The notes beneath the pieces are model-generated. The model had not been told where the DNA came from. It saw only the letters and a program-made list of their open reading frames with translations, and searched no databases. A stretch of DNA of 64,000 nucleotides from Sphaerochaetaceae bacterium (lineage in GTDB: Bacteria; Spirochaetota; Spirochaetia; Sphaerochaetales; Sphaerochaetaceae): the NCBI GenBank assembly GCA_028532765.1, contig JAQQAR010000091.1, forward strand, positions 36,663 through 100,662, given 5' to 3'. Every line of letters starts with the position of its first letter. Positions within the stretch are counted from its first letter, which is position 1. Position numbers and translations under genes: made by a program. Shown piece by piece: positions 52,188 to 61,238 of the stretch.

Positions 52188-52491
52188 GTCTCATTTTGCG
52201 TCCATATGCTTCCTTGCCAACACTATTTCCAAGCAAATTTCGCTGTCTTTTTGTTGCATATACCATGCAACAATTGCTCGTTTAGCTTATTTTGCGACAT
52301 TTTTAGCACCATTATGCAACAATTCATGCACTTTGCAACAGATACTGCCACCAATGCCATACTTTTTGCACAAAATCATAAAAAAACTCATATTTCGGTA
52401 AAATGAATTTTTATCACTACATTTTTAAATTTACCTAGAATTGTACTAAGTTTAATGCGTTTTCCATCGCTAAAGGTTTATCAATAATGTT
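52188..52491. other. AT-rich intergenic region with TGCAACA repeats
   Basis: About 300 bases without a gene. It contains an inverted repeat TTGTTGCAT-N5-ATGCAACAA (52251-52273), a second ATGCAACAATT at 52314-52324 and a related TTTGCAACAG at about 52331. These lie roughly 100-180 bases upstream of the export-operon start. No open frame with a ribosome site is seen. Confidence 0.5.
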
Positions 52492-52520
52492 TTGACAGCA
52501 GGAAAAACGTCCCGTATAAT
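52492..52520 (+). promoter_or_regulatory. Consensus promoter of the nucleoside importer
   Basis: TTGACA (52492-52497), 17-base spacer, TATAAT (52515-52520): a perfect match to the sigma-70 consensus. The leader to the ATG at 52587 is about 60 bases. Confidence 0.9.
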
Positions 52521-52586
52521 TTGAAACAGTTGAGGTTCTTCGAGTACCATCAACGACATCACGCAATCTTTTGTAAGGAGAGAAAC

Positions 52587-53678
52587 ATGAAAAAGAGCAT
52601 TGTCTTTCTGTTGATCATGCTGTTGGCCACTTCCTTTGTATTTGCACAGGGAGCAAAAGAGGCCACCGATGCTGCAGATGCACCCCTCAAGGTAGGTGTC
52701 ATCTACATCAGTCCCCCTGGAGATATGGGGTACTCCTACATGCATGACCAGGGCACTATTGCCATGGAAGAGCATTTCGGGGACAAGGTCGAGGTCATTC
52801 GCATGGAAGGTATCCCTGAGAATGAGAGTAGCGAACGTGTCATGGAAAGTCTCATCGATGAAGGATGCAAAATTATTTTTGCAAACTCCTACAACTACCA
52901 GCAGTACATGCTCAATGTTGCAGAGAGATATCCTGATGTCTACTTCGAGCACTGCTCCGGTTACCTCTCCGCTGACAACATGTCCAATTACTTCGGAAGA
53001 ATGTATCAGATGCGTTACCTCTCCGGTATGATCGCTGCTGAAATGTCTCCTTCTGGAAAGATTGGTTATGTAGGGGCTTACAACACTCCTGAAGTTGTAC
53101 GTGGAATCAACGCATTCACCCTTGGTGCACGCGCTGTGAATCCCGCTGCAACCGTGACGGTTGTTTGGACCAACACTTGGTTTGACCCTTCCCTCGAGCG
53201 TCAGGGCGCAGTTGCGTTGCTTGACCAGGGTTGTGACGTTATTGCACAGCACCAGGATACCACCGAACCTGCAAAGGCAGCTATCGAACGCGGCAAGTAC
53301 GCAATCGGTTACAATGCTGACTTCCGCAAGATTGTTGGTGATGACCACGTTCTGGTCTCCCCAATGTGGAACTGGGGCAACTACATGATTCCTGCTGTAC
53401 AGAGTGTGCTTGATGGCACATGGGAAAGCCAGAGTTACTGGGGTGGCCTTGAGGACGAGATGATTCATCTTTCCCCGATTTCCCCATTGGTACCACAGGA
53501 TGTAGTCGACGAAGTCATGGCTGTCCAGGACAAGATCCATGATGGCGAATGGGACGTATTCTGGGGCAATCTTAAGGACAACACCGGTGCTGTCCGCCAG
53601 AAAGCAGGCGAGAAGATGAGTGACGATGCAATGCTCACCATGGACTGGTTTGTTGAAGGCGTTATCGGTAGCGTCTGA
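52587..53678 (+). CDS. bmpA: Nucleoside-binding protein, BMP/Med family
   Basis: 363 residues from the ATG at 52587, which has AAGGAG upstream. A signal peptide ends near FVFAQG; the Cys of a lipobox is absent. VGVIYISPPGDMGYSYMHDQG, AEMSPSGKIGYVGAYNTPEVVRG and GCDVIAQHQDTTEPA are hallmarks of the basic membrane protein family, which binds purine nucleosides in spirochaetes. It precedes an ATPase and two permeases that complete the importer. The consensus promoter suggests very high expression. Confidence 0.9.
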   Translation: MKKSIVFLLIMLLATSFVFAQGAKEATDAADAPLKVGVIYISPPGDMGYSYMHDQGTIAMEEHFGDKVEVIRMEGIPENESSERVMESLIDEGCKIIFANSYNYQQYMLNVAERYPDVYFEHCSGYLSADNMSNYFGRMYQMRYLSGMIAAEMSPSGKIGYVGAYNTPEVVRGINAFTLGARAVNPAATVTVVWTNTWFDPSLERQGAVALLDQGCDVIAQHQDTTEPAKAAIERGKYAIGYNADFRKIVGDDHVLVSPMWNWGNYMIPAVQSVLDGTWESQSYWGGLEDEMIHLSPISPLVPQDVVDEVMAVQDKIHDGEWDVFWGNLKDNTGAVRQKAGEKMSDDAMLTMDWFVEGVIGSV

Positions 53679-53700
53679 TTTTAGGATTTCCTATTGGATA

Positions 53701-53722
53701 GGGGCGGGCTACTGCCCGCCTC
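53701..53722 (+). other. GC-rich hairpin between bmpA and the ATPase gene
   Basis: GGGGCGGGC, loop TACT, GCCCGCCTC (one G-U pair), 23 bases after the bmpA stop and not followed by a U tract. It resembles the hairpin between chvE and gguA. Confidence 0.7.
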
Positions 53723-53779
53723 TACTTGATTAAAGACTTTTCTTGCCTTGTTTCTGAGGCAAACGTAAGTGGACAGAAC

Positions 53780-55321
53780 ATGAGTGAAATAACCACCGAC
53801 GAAACACCCGTCGTGCGAATGGTCAATATAACCAAACACTTCCCTGGAGTACTGGCTAACGACCAAGTTGACCTGACCTTGCACCGCGGAGAGGTTCTCG
53901 CATTACTTGGTGAGAACGGCGCCGGCAAGAGTACCCTGATGAATATGTTGGTCGGACTGTACCAGGCCGATAGTGGGGAAATTTATGTAAAGGGAGAGCT
54001 GGCAGACATCAACTCTCCGCAGGACTCGATGGCCCTAGGGATTGGCATGATCCATCAGGAATTCATGCTGGTAGGGAACATGAGTGTAGCAGAGAACATT
54101 GTCCTGGGCATGAAGGACCTTCCTTTTGTACCGCCCATGGCTGAAATACGCGAAAAGATAACGGAGCTGAGCAAGCGCTATGGCTTGCAGGTCTATCCGG
54201 ATAAGATAATTCAGGATCTTTCAGTTGGGGAACAACAGCGTATAGAAATATTGAAGTTGCTCTACCGAGGGGCTGACATTCTTATTCTTGATGAACCTAC
54301 AGCAGTGCTTACTCCTGGGGAAGCAAGAGATTTGAATGAGATCCTGAAGAAGATGCTTGCAGAAGGCAAGAGCGCTATCTTCATTACCCACAAGATGGAT
54401 GAGGTAATGGAGTTCAGCCATACCGTCCAAGTACTGAGACGGGGAAAAAGTGTTTCAGTCTGTCCTACCAAATCGATTAAACGGGTACAGGACCTGGCCA
54501 ATATGATGGTAGGTCGTGATGTGCTCTTTTCCTTGGAACGTGGCCCGTACAACCCAGGGGAAGTCAAGGTCGAAGTGAAGGACCTCCTTGCTCTGCCTGT
54601 AGGGGGAGGAAAACCGGTTCTGGACAATATCTCCTTCTCAATTCGTGGTGGGGAAATCTTTGGTATCGCTGGTGTTGCAGGTAATGGCCAGCAACAGTTG
54701 ACTGAGGCCATCACAGGGCTTCTGAAAGTCAACGGTGGAACCATTCACCTCAACGGAAAGGACATGACGAATAAGACTCCATTGCAGATCATCAAGACTG
54801 GAGTAAGTCATATCCCAGCCGACCGCGGAAGAATGGGTGTGGTTGGAGACATGAGTGTCGGAGACAATCTCTCGATGAAGAAATACCGTACGGTTGAACT
54901 CTCCGCACACAATATCATCAAGCGGGGCTTGGTCCGGAAGTTTGCAGACCGCCTCATTGAATTATTCACTATCAAGACCCCCAACCAGGATACTTCGGTG
55001 AAATTCCTGAGTGGAGGGAATATCCAAAAAACGATTCTGGCACGAGAGATAGACTCCTGTGGAGGTATCCTTGTTGCCGTCTACCCTTCCAGGGGACTTG
55101 ATGTCGGTGCAACAGAAGCAGTACGCCAAAACCTGATCAAGCAGAGGGACAAAGGGTGTGCAGTCCTGCTGGTCAGTGAGGAACTGGAAGAACTGTTGAT
55201 GGTTGCAGACAAAATCGCAGTTATGTTTGAAGGAAGAATTATGGACATCGTAGAGGCAAAGGATGCAAAAACCGAGGAACTTGGCATGTTGATGGCAGGT
55301 GTTGAAAGGAGGGATATATGA
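53780..55321 (+). CDS. Nucleoside ABC importer ATPase (NupO/YufO-like, two ABC domains)
   Basis: 513 residues from the ATG at 53780; a TTG at 53726 is in frame but has no ribosome site. Two fused ABC domains are present: Walker A GENGAGKST, DLSVGEQQRIEILK and LILDEPTAVL in the first; GVAGNGQQQLTEAI, FLSGGNIQKTILARE and a modified Walker B (ILVAVYPSRGLDVGATE) in the second. This pattern is that of the BMP-linked importers of purine nucleosides. The second domain's Walker B lacks the usual Asp-Glu, as in relatives. The stop overlaps the permease start (ATGA). Confidence 0.9.
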   Translation: MSEITTDETPVVRMVNITKHFPGVLANDQVDLTLHRGEVLALLGENGAGKSTLMNMLVGLYQADSGEIYVKGELADINSPQDSMALGIGMIHQEFMLVGNMSVAENIVLGMKDLPFVPPMAEIREKITELSKRYGLQVYPDKIIQDLSVGEQQRIEILKLLYRGADILILDEPTAVLTPGEARDLNEILKKMLAEGKSAIFITHKMDEVMEFSHTVQVLRRGKSVSVCPTKSIKRVQDLANMMVGRDVLFSLERGPYNPGEVKVEVKDLLALPVGGGKPVLDNISFSIRGGEIFGIAGVAGNGQQQLTEAITGLLKVNGGTIHLNGKDMTNKTPLQIIKTGVSHIPADRGRMGVVGDMSVGDNLSMKKYRTVELSAHNIIKRGLVRKFADRLIELFTIKTPNQDTSVKFLSGGNIQKTILAREIDSCGGILVAVYPSRGLDVGATEAVRQNLIKQRDKGCAVLLVSEELEELLMVADKIAVMFEGRIMDIVEAKDAKTEELGMLMAGVERRDI

Positions 55322-56385
55322 AATTCCGCTTGGAAAAGCGCGACTACCGATCCACCAGAATGGCGGTACTCGTCCCTGTAGTCAGCCTGCTGGTCTCCTT
55401 TGTTCTGGGAGCTATCGTGCTGCTTATCTCTGATGCAAATCCATTTCAAGCATATGCAGCTATGATCAAGGGAGCATTCGGCAGCCAGACAAAGTTGCAA
55501 TACACACTGGTTAAATCCATCCCCTTGCTCCTCTGCGGTCTTGCCGTGGGAATAGCCTTCCGTTTGAAGTTCTGGAATATTGGCGCTGAAGGGCAGTATG
55601 TCGGTGGCGTTATCGGTATTACCTGGGTCATGCAGTTCTGGACTTTCCTTCCAACCGCACTGCTTTTACCGGTCGGTATGGTCGTCGGTATCCTGTTCGG
55701 CGCCTTGTGGGGAGGTATCCCCGGTGTATTGAAAGCGCAGTGGAGTGTTGATGAGACACTCACCACACTGATGATGAACTATATCATCATCGGTTTTGCA
55801 GAATACCTGTATTTCAATGCATGGAAGGCTCCCAGGGGGAATATGGGGACGGTACTCTATCCCAAGGAAGCCTGGCTTCCCAGAATCTGGGGCCGAGTAC
55901 ATGGAGGCATTTTCTTTGCACTGATCCTTGTAGGCATTCTCTGGTTTGTCTTGTATAAGACACGTTGGGGGTTCGAGCTGAATATGATCGGCAAGAACAA
56001 ACGGGCAGCAGAGTGCCAGGGAGTTTCGATCAAGAAGAATATCATCCTTGCCATGTTGCTCAGTGGAGCAATTGCTGGTTTGGCTGGTGTTATCGATGCA
56101 GCAGCAGTAACGCACCAGTTGACCAAGGGAGTGGATGCAGGATACGGATTCACCGGTATTATCATTGCTTGGATGAGTGGTCTCAATCCATTCATATCCA
56201 TTGTGGTCTCAGTTATCATGGCCGCACTCGAAACGGGTAGTGATGCTTTGCAGATGACCATGAAACTGCCCAATGCAATGGGTGCGGTCCTCCAGGGCCT
56301 GATACTTATACCATTGCTGGCAGGCAATATCTTTATCGAATACCGATTGCTCGTCATCAAAACCCGTAAGGAGGTTACCGCATGA
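55318..56385 (+). CDS. Nucleoside ABC importer permease 1 (NupP/YufP-like)
   Basis: 355 residues, with GGAGG shortly before the ATG. About eight to ten membrane segments. FRLKFWNIGAEGQYVGGVIG and the loop SVDETLTTLMMNYI are typical of the first permease of BMP-type importers, as is GKNKRAAECQGVSIKKNI. The stop overlaps the next permease start. Confidence 0.9.
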   Translation: MKFRLEKRDYRSTRMAVLVPVVSLLVSFVLGAIVLLISDANPFQAYAAMIKGAFGSQTKLQYTLVKSIPLLLCGLAVGIAFRLKFWNIGAEGQYVGGVIGITWVMQFWTFLPTALLLPVGMVVGILFGALWGGIPGVLKAQWSVDETLTTLMMNYIIIGFAEYLYFNAWKAPRGNMGTVLYPKEAWLPRIWGRVHGGIFFALILVGILWFVLYKTRWGFELNMIGKNKRAAECQGVSIKKNIILAMLLSGAIAGLAGVIDAAAVTHQLTKGVDAGYGFTGIIIAWMSGLNPFISIVVSVIMAALETGSDALQMTMKLPNAMGAVLQGLILIPLLAGNIFIEYRLLVIKTRKEVTA

Positions 56386-57353
56386 ACATGCTTGATTTCA
56401 TCACGAAACTACTAGCGGCAACATTGGCCATGGGGACCTCCCTTGCGTATGCAACCTTGGGAGAGGTCTATACCCAGAAGACAGGGATACTGAACCTTGG
56501 AATGGAAGGCATCATGCTTATGGGAGCTCTTGCAGGATTCACCACAGCATTCAATACCGGGAATTTGTATCTAGCCCTGATGATGGCGATGCTGGTGGGC
56601 GGGTTCTTCAGCCTCATCCATGCATTCCTCTGTATTACGATGAGGGCTAATCAGGTTCCAGCAGGTCTTGCCATCACCATGTTCGGTACTGGTCTTGCCA
56701 ACTTCCTGGGGGAACGTCTTGGCCCTGCATCCAATGGGTACAACCTCACCGGCATGAACATCCCTGACAAGTTCAGCAACATTGCAATCCCCTTCTTGAG
56801 TGATATCCCCATCCTGGGAGCCCTCTTTGATGTGAGTTTGCTTACCTACGCACTCTACGCTCTCATTCCATTCGCTTGGTTCTTCATGTACAAGACCAAG
56901 CATGGCATGGTTGTCCGTGCTGTAGGAGAAAATCCAAGAACAGCTGCTTCGATGGGAATCTCGGTTACCAAGATCCGCTATCTATACACCGTAATTGGAG
57001 GTATGCTTGCTGGTCTTGGTGGTGCTTGTCTCTCTTTGAGTTTCACTCCCAGCTGGAATGAAGGTATGACTGGAGGCAAAGGCTGGATCGTAATCGCCTT
57101 GGTTATCTTCTCCACCTGGAACCCTGCGCGCGTAGTAATCGGAACTCTGGTCTTTGGTGGTATCACCAGTTTGCAGTTCAGCCTACAGGCTGCTGGACTG
57201 AAGATGGTCATCCCAAGCCAGTTCCTTGGATTCTCGCCGTATCTGATTACACTTGTTGCATTGGCCGCCATGACTATCATCAATCAGAAGAAAAAAGGCT
57301 CATTTGCCTCTCCTTCTGCATTGGGAACATCGTTTGCCATAGACGACAAATAA
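56382..57353 (+). CDS. Nucleoside ABC importer permease 2 (NupQ/YufQ-like)
   Basis: 323 residues, nine or so membrane segments. ATLGEVYTQKTGILNLGMEGIMLMGA near the N-terminus and VRAVGENPRTAASMGISVTKIRYL later are hallmarks of the second permease of nucleoside importers. It completes the bmpA-ATPase-permease-permease operon and is followed by a terminator. Confidence 0.91.
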   Translation: MNMLDFITKLLAATLAMGTSLAYATLGEVYTQKTGILNLGMEGIMLMGALAGFTTAFNTGNLYLALMMAMLVGGFFSLIHAFLCITMRANQVPAGLAITMFGTGLANFLGERLGPASNGYNLTGMNIPDKFSNIAIPFLSDIPILGALFDVSLLTYALYALIPFAWFFMYKTKHGMVVRAVGENPRTAASMGISVTKIRYLYTVIGGMLAGLGGACLSLSFTPSWNEGMTGGKGWIVIALVIFSTWNPARVVIGTLVFGGITSLQFSLQAAGLKMVIPSQFLGFSPYLITLVALAAMTIINQKKKGSFASPSALGTSFAIDDK

Positions 57354-57377
57354 TCACCTAGATCAATCTGTCATCAA

Positions 57378-57404
57378 GAGGGGACCTTCGGGTCCCCTTC
57401 TCCT
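57378..57404 (+). terminator. Terminator of the nucleoside importer operon
   Basis: GGGGACC, loop TTCG, GGTCCCC (57380-57397), followed by TTCTCCTT. A seven-pair stem with the stable UUCG tetraloop. Confidence 0.85.
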
Positions 57405-57407
57405 TGC

Positions 57408-57436
57408 TTGCACACCTGCTTGCAAACAAGTACCAT
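57408..57436 (+). promoter_or_regulatory. Promoter of ybaK, apparently leaderless
   Basis: TTGCAC (57408-57413), 17-base spacer, TACCAT (57431-57436), then six bases and the ATG at 57443. Confidence 0.55.
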
Positions 57437-57442
57437 ACTTCC

Positions 57443-57910
57443 ATGAAAAAGACTAACGCGATGCGAATCCTTGAGGCACAAGCCATTCCCTATGAGGTAG
57501 TGGCATACACGTGGGATGAAGAGCACCTGGATGCAGTGCATGCGAGTAAGGTTGCAGGTTTGGAACCTTCACAGGTTTTCAAGACTATCGTACTGGAAGA
57601 TAGTGAGAAACAGATATTTGTATTCTGCCTTCCTGCAGATTTCTCTGTCAGCCTGAAGAAGGTGAAAGCCTTGACGGGTAGCAAGGATATAGAGTTGTTG
57701 AAGCTTGACCGGTTACAGCCTGTAACCGGGTATATACGTGGAGGTTGCAGCCCCTTGGGAATGAAAAGGCAATTCCCCACCTTCATCGAGGAAGTCGCCC
57801 AGATAGAACCGTATATCTATGTGAGTGCAGGAATGCGTGGCCTGCAGCTGAAAATCAAACCGGAAGACCTATTATCAGCAACACAAGGACATTTTGCAGA
57901 CTTTACTTAG
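57443..57910 (+). CDS. ybaK: Cys-tRNA(Pro)/Cys-tRNA(Cys) deacylase YbaK/EbsC
   Basis: 155 residues. It removes mischarged cysteine from tRNA-Pro. FKTIVLED, VFCLPADFSVSLKKVKAL and VTGYIRGGCSPLGMKRQFPTFI are the family's conserved blocks. An in-frame ATG/TTG region upstream lies in the terminator and promoter. No Shine-Dalgarno sequence precedes the chosen ATG. Its end overlaps the convergent next gene by four bases. Confidence 0.92.
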   Translation: MKKTNAMRILEAQAIPYEVVAYTWDEEHLDAVHASKVAGLEPSQVFKTIVLEDSEKQIFVFCLPADFSVSLKKVKALTGSKDIELLKLDRLQPVTGYIRGGCSPLGMKRQFPTFIEEVAQIEPYIYVSAGMRGLQLKIKPEDLLSATQGHFADFT

Positions 57911-58794
57911 TCATGCCTATTATGACTGGTGAAATATCTTCTGAGGCGCAGGGAAAGAGAGACGGCAACCATGAACACCAGGATAACGATTGCCGATACC
58001 AAAAGACTGCTTGCCCAACGAAGATAGACAGCACCTGTTTGGTAGCGGGTTAGAGCACCATCAAAGACTGCACTGGAAATGAATAGAACTACCATTGACC
58101 CAAGCACAATATCTGCAATGGGAATCCTGTTTCCCTTTCTATTGGCAAACCAGAAGAGGAACAGAGAGGATCCAACCAAAAGGGCGAGGAGTGTTGGAAT
58201 GGCTACTGGAAGGAACCAAGTAAAGGAACCAGAGACAACCACGTTAATAAGCGCTACATAGAAGAGAGTGGTCAACACACTCAGTGCTACACTTCCCTTC
58301 GCATGCTTCTTTGCCCATCTGGTCCAAGGAAACACCCCATACATCCAGAACATTGCAATACCACCGGCTGCAACAAGTGACCAAGCCCACGTAAGATCAT
58401 ACCCATCAAGCCCAAGAAGCAAGATTGCAGCATTCAGGCTTTGCCAACTTGCATGATTGATATAATGGGGTTTTGTCAGAACGATGGAAACAAGGCTTAT
58501 GGCAGCCATGGCTATACAGAACAGGGGAATGAAGGCATATGCCAATGCTCCAGAAAAGAAGAGGGAGAGCCCAACGGTAATCTCGCTGACCACAAACAAG
58601 GCCACGATTAATTCAACCAAGCCTTTTCTTGCCTTGGTAATACCACGAGTTCCCTCTGGGGGTAATTTCTTTGCAAAGAGGGGTTCACTGGAGGATTCCT
58701 CCATTCCTGGGGGAAGCTGGACCTCTGTCCCACATAATGGGCAAGTCTTTGCCCCGCTAGATAGTTTGACTCCACATCGTACGCAATATGCCAT
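57907..58794 (-). CDS. Zinc-ribbon membrane protein, DUF6320-like
   Basis: 295 residues. An N-terminal zinc ribbon has Cys4, Cys7, Cys18 and Cys21 (CVRCG...CPLCG). From about residue 60, eight hydrophobic segments follow in helix pairs. The family (DUF6320) is often found beside alcohol-acetyltransferase-like proteins, as here, so the two probably act together, perhaps on a lipid or envelope component. The ribosome site is GAGGT, ten bases before the ATG, and the upstream acyltransferase gene ends eight bases earlier. Confidence 0.72.
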   Translation of the reverse strand: MAYCVRCGVKLSSGAKTCPLCGTEVQLPPGMEESSSEPLFAKKLPPEGTRGITKARKGLVELIVALFVVSEITVGLSLFFSGALAYAFIPLFCIAMAAISLVSIVLTKPHYINHASWQSLNAAILLLGLDGYDLTWAWSLVAAGGIAMFWMYGVFPWTRWAKKHAKGSVALSVLTTLFYVALINVVVSGSFTWFLPVAIPTLLALLVGSSLFLFWFANRKGNRIPIADIVLGSMVVLFISSAVFDGALTRYQTGAVYLRWASSLLVSAIVILVFMVAVSLSLRLRRYFTSHNRHD

Positions 58795-58802
58795 GGTTGT
58801 AT

Positions 58803-60107
58803 TTACCTCGTATCTTCCCTGTTGGTTGCAATTTCGACTTGGATACCATCTTCTACCAAGAAGGTACAGAAGATCCGCTCCAAGGAGGTGTCTGTTGCAT
58901 AGAAACTATTAAAATTCACCACAATCCTATCGAGATAGCCAATGACCGACAAGCTTATCTTGTTCAGCAACCCGGGGCTCAGATGGAAATCACAACGCAC
59001 CACCTGATTTTTCAATTGAGGAGGTAGAGCAACATACCCAAGATTTGAGATTACTCCACTGTACTGGTCATCGCCCAGAAAATCCGAGAGTAGCTTGAAT
59101 AGGGGATTTTTCAAGGCAGTAGGAGCAAAACGAATTATGGGGATTCTTTCCCCGGATACATTTCGCTTGATCTGGCTCAACAACCGCTTTTTCGACTGCG
59201 CCTGGACCATCTGTAAATGAACTTCAGTGGCAATCTCATCAAACTCATAGAAGCCTAATGCTGGCTCGATACCGACAACGGCAAACAGGGTAAAATTCCT
59301 CATCGTGTCATAGCCGAATATTCTTCTCAGATTCATAGGGACAGAAAGACGTATAGGCTTGCGCTGTTTTTGAATAGAAATCTCTTCAATTTGCAATTGC
59401 TGAAGACTGTAGAGATAGACTGAAGAGAGGTACTCTCCTATGGTAAGAGACCGCTCTTTTGCCCGCTCCTTTATCTGTTCAGTCAAAATAGTTGCGCTGA
59501 TGACCTTTACCCGATCATCAAATGATCCGTTTCCCTTGCGATGGTAGGCTTTGCTGATTGTAGGATATGAGGGGACATGCTTATCATACAGATGTTGGAA
59601 GGGGTCACTGAATTCCTGCTTTTTGGGTCGCTCCCGATACTTCAATCCACTGGAGAACTTCACCTGTTGCATTCCTGCATGATGACAGTACCGCTCAACC
59701 AAAAGCTTAAGATAGTTCATTGCACCAGAACCGTCTGTAAGTGCATGAAAACATTCCAATGCTATTCTATGTTCACTATAGAGTACCTTGAAAAGGTACC
59801 CATTGTTCTCCTTGAACGCAAATCTTCCACTGGGATAACTTCCCTCTTCATGGACCACTGGCTCTGCATCATTGGGAGAGAGATAGTACCAGAAGAAACC
59901 AGTATGCAACCGTACCTTCGCATAGGAACAACGATACAGAAGATCGTGCAAGGCTTGCTCAAGAATCGTTTTTTTTATGGTGAATGAAAAATCCATGGAG
60001 ACACGGAATGTATTCGCATTGAAAACAGCCTCAGTGGGAGGATATATCAATGCAGAGTTATCGAGAGCGATGAAACCTTCAGGTGCAAAATTTTGGATGC
60101 GTTTCAT
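58803..60107 (-). CDS. Alcohol acetyltransferase-like protein (condensation-domain fold)
   Basis: 434 residues. The acyltransferase motif HxxxDG is seen as His121-A-L-T-Asp125-Gly126 (ECFHALTDGSGA). The rest fits the chloramphenicol acetyltransferase/condensation superfamily, including PapA- and Atf-like proteins (RLSVPMNLRRIFG, GVISNLGYVALP). It would transfer an acyl group to an alcohol or sugar lipid. Its ATG overlaps the stop of gcvT, and the DUF6320-like gene follows closely, so all three may be cotranscribed. Confidence 0.75.
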   Translation of the reverse strand: MKRIQNFAPEGFIALDNSALIYPPTEAVFNANTFRVSMDFSFTIKKTILEQALHDLLYRCSYAKVRLHTGFFWYYLSPNDAEPVVHEEGSYPSGRFAFKENNGYLFKVLYSEHRIALECFHALTDGSGAMNYLKLLVERYCHHAGMQQVKFSSGLKYRERPKKQEFSDPFQHLYDKHVPSYPTISKAYHRKGNGSFDDRVKVISATILTEQIKERAKERSLTIGEYLSSVYLYSLQQLQIEEISIQKQRKPIRLSVPMNLRRIFGYDTMRNFTLFAVVGIEPALGFYEFDEIATEVHLQMVQAQSKKRLLSQIKRNVSGERIPIIRFAPTALKNPLFKLLSDFLGDDQYSGVISNLGYVALPPQLKNQVVRCDFHLSPGLLNKISLSVIGYLDRIVVNFNSFYATDTSLERIFCTFLVEDGIQVEIATNREDTR

Positions 60108-61225
60108 TGTAATTCGCTGTTTTTCACTCCATGCTTATAGAAAGGCGTCTTCACCAGCTTTGCCTTTTTGCGTTGCCCATGGATTTCAATGTCCACGGTA
60201 TCGCCGAACTTGAGTCCGACCTCTCGTTTAATCAGGATATAGGCACAAAAGATACCCAAGGTGGGGCTTTTTGTCCCACTGGTAACATATCCGATATCCT
60301 CATCTTCCAAAAATACGCGGTAACCACTACGGGGAACGGCCTTATCCACCATCTCTATGCCTCTCAGCGTTCTGGGAATACCCGCCTCTTTTTGGGCAAG
60401 TAAAGCATCCCTTCCACAGAAATCACTCTTTTCTAGTTTCACAAACATGGAAAGATTGGCTTCCAATGGGGTAATAGTATCGCTGATCTCATGGCCGTAC
60501 AACGGCAGTTTTGCCTCCATACGCAAGGTGTCACGACTTCCTAGTCCACAACAGATAAGGCCAAATGGCTTGCCTGCTTCCAACAGGATATCCCAGAGCA
60601 GGGGTCCATCCTCAGCAGCACAATACAGCTCATACCCATCTTCCCCTGTGTACCCTGTTCGGCTGATAAGTGCCATCACATCCCCTACTTCACACTGACT
60701 GCGGAAGCGGAAGGTTTGCAAGCTATCACAATCAGGCAACAAGGTAGAGAGAATCTGGGTAGCAAGGGGCCCCTGTAAAGCCAATAGAACCGTTGCATCA
60801 GAAATATCCTGTACCATTGGGCAATCCCCTGCTTTAGGATTGCCTTGCTTGATCCATTCCAGGTCCTTCTCGCAATTGGATGCGTTCATTACAACCATGA
60901 AAGAGATATCGGAGCGGCGGTAGATGAGTAAGTCATCAACCACCGTTCCATCAGGATAACACATCAGCGTATAGCGACATTGGCCGACCTGCATATCACT
61001 GATTGAGTTGGTGCAAAGATAATCAAGGTAGGAGGCTGCTGTCTCCCCACTTACATTGCACTCACCCATGTGGGAGACATCAAACAGTCCCGCACGTTCT
61101 CTTACAGCGTTATGCTCACCAAGGATGCCTGTCTCAAATTGCACAGGCAATTCCCAACCTCCAAAGTCGATCAACTTGACCCCTGGATAGTTCTTGTATC
61201 GCTCATACAGTGGTGTGTGTTTCAT
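60104..61225 (-). CDS. gcvT: Aminomethyltransferase GcvT (glycine cleavage T protein)
   Basis: 373 residues. It transfers the aminomethyl carbon of glycine to tetrahydrofolate. HTPLYERYKNYPGVKLIDFGGWELPVQF, FDVSHMGE, ALQGPLATQIL, RTGYTGEDGYELYC and GLGSRDTLRMEAKLPLYGHEI are standard GcvT blocks. AAAGG lies before the ATG. No gcvH or gcvP gene is in the window, so its partners lie elsewhere. No glycine riboswitch is seen; the gene follows ridA by 13 bases. Confidence 0.93.
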   Translation of the reverse strand: MKHTPLYERYKNYPGVKLIDFGGWELPVQFETGILGEHNAVRERAGLFDVSHMGECNVSGETAASYLDYLCTNSISDMQVGQCRYTLMCYPDGTVVDDLLIYRRSDISFMVVMNASNCEKDLEWIKQGNPKAGDCPMVQDISDATVLLALQGPLATQILSTLLPDCDSLQTFRFRSQCEVGDVMALISRTGYTGEDGYELYCAAEDGPLLWDILLEAGKPFGLICCGLGSRDTLRMEAKLPLYGHEISDTITPLEANLSMFVKLEKSDFCGRDALLAQKEAGIPRTLRGIEMVDKAVPRSGYRVFLEDEDIGYVTSGTKSPTLGIFCAYILIKREVGLKFGDTVDIEIHGQRKKAKLVKTPFYKHGVKNSELQ

Positions 61226-61238
61226 GGCTATCCTTTAC

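Noticed and set aside
52470..53540. 356-codon - strand frame opposite bmpA
   Set aside because: It is a shadow of the bmpA gene, whose signal peptide, family motifs, promoter and ribosome site are clear.
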